From: Clostridiales bacterium | GTDB taxonomy: Bacteria > Bacillota > Clostridia > Oscillospirales > Acutalibacteraceae | NCBI GenBank assembly: GCA_012511005.1 | Contig: JAAZGX010000198.1 | Location: 1-5,845 of the forward strand | DNA: 5,845 bases | Direction: 5' to 3' | Part shown: one piece after another, positions 5,724-5,845 of the stretch | How positions within the stretch are numbered: the first letter of the stretch is position 1 | How the letters are laid out: each line of letters begins with the position of its first letter | The notes under the pieces: generated by a model | What the model was told of the DNA's origin: nothing | Databases searched by the model: none | What the model saw: the letters and a program-made list of their open reading frames with translations, nothing else | Program-made: the position numbers and the translations under genes

Positions 5724-5845
5724 TTGGAAACGATTACGAGCAGAAACAATGAGAAAATAAAGCTTGCCGCAGCACTTATGACGAGTGCCGACAAAAGAAA
5801 ACAAACGGGTCTTTTTCTTTTAGAGGGTGCGCGTCTTTGTATTGA
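5724..5845 (+). CDS. TrmH/SpoU-family RNA 2'-O-methyltransferase, N-terminal fragment (3' end outside window)
   Basis: Forty codons are visible from a TTG start, open to the window end. The peptide begins METITSRNNEKIKLAAAL and continues KRKQTGLFLLEGARLCIE. This is the N-terminal substrate-binding segment of TrmH/SpoU enzymes, which use S-adenosylmethionine to methylate a ribose 2'-OH, usually in 23S rRNA. The 'I(T)SRxNxxIK' and 'GxFLxEGxRL' blocks are characteristic. The catalytic SPOUT knot is beyond the window, so the target nucleotide and exact orthologue cannot be assigned. It lies 77 nt after rplT; a TrmH-like gene after rplT is seen in related Bacillota. Transcription probably depends on read-through of the hairpin at 5655-5681, as I see no convincing promoter in the gap. 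Confidence 0.85.
   Translation, partial: METITSRNNEKIKLAAALMTSADKRKQTGLFLLEGARLCI

Noticed and set aside
1..5845. Mobile element, phage, CRISPR, toxin-antitoxin or defence system
   Set aside because: No direct-repeat array, terminal inverted repeats, transposase or integrase, or small toxin/antitoxin gene pair was seen; every frame of substance is a conserved housekeeping gene with similar codon use.

Overview
The window is a compact, all plus-strand stretch of chromosomal housekeeping genes. It looks like a low-GC, anaerobic Bacillota (Clostridia-type) genome. The reasons are AT-rich codon choice, strong GGAGG-type ribosome binding sites, tight gene packing, TTG starts, SigA-type promoters, and Bacillota-like versions of RimO, CysE, IF3, L35 and L20. 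No mobile element, CRISPR array, tRNA, rRNA or phage gene is visible, and no minus-strand reading frame looks real.

Layout. (1) 1-1234: the 3' part of rimO (ribosomal protein S12 methylthiotransferase), then pgsA (phosphatidylglycerophosphate synthase), 16 nt apart. (2) 1236-3322: a near-consensus promoter, then cysE (serine O-acetyltransferase) and cysS (cysteinyl-tRNA synthetase). This pair covers the first committed step of cysteine synthesis and the charging of cysteine onto tRNA. (3) 3335-4352: a YhbY/CRM-domain RNA-binding protein with a long basic tail, and a nitroreductase-fold flavoprotein one base downstream. (4) 4357-5646: a strong promoter, a leader of about 135 nt that ends in an intrinsic terminator, then infC (IF3), rpmI (L35) and rplT (L20). 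(5) 5655-5681: a hairpin. From 5724 the start of a TrmH/SpoU-family rRNA 2'-O-methyltransferase runs off the window end.

Most genes serve translation: S12 modification, cysteinyl-tRNA supply, ribosome assembly or RNA binding, initiation, 50S proteins and rRNA methylation. The best regulatory content is at infC. There, an AUC codon is the best-placed start (expected to make IF3 autoregulatory), and the leader carries an attenuator-like terminator whose 5' arm can also pair with two upstream copies of a 10-nt repeat. This resembles the L20-controlled infC-rpmI-rplT attenuation known in Bacillus, so it is a variant of a described system. I see no evidence for an undescribed system in this window.
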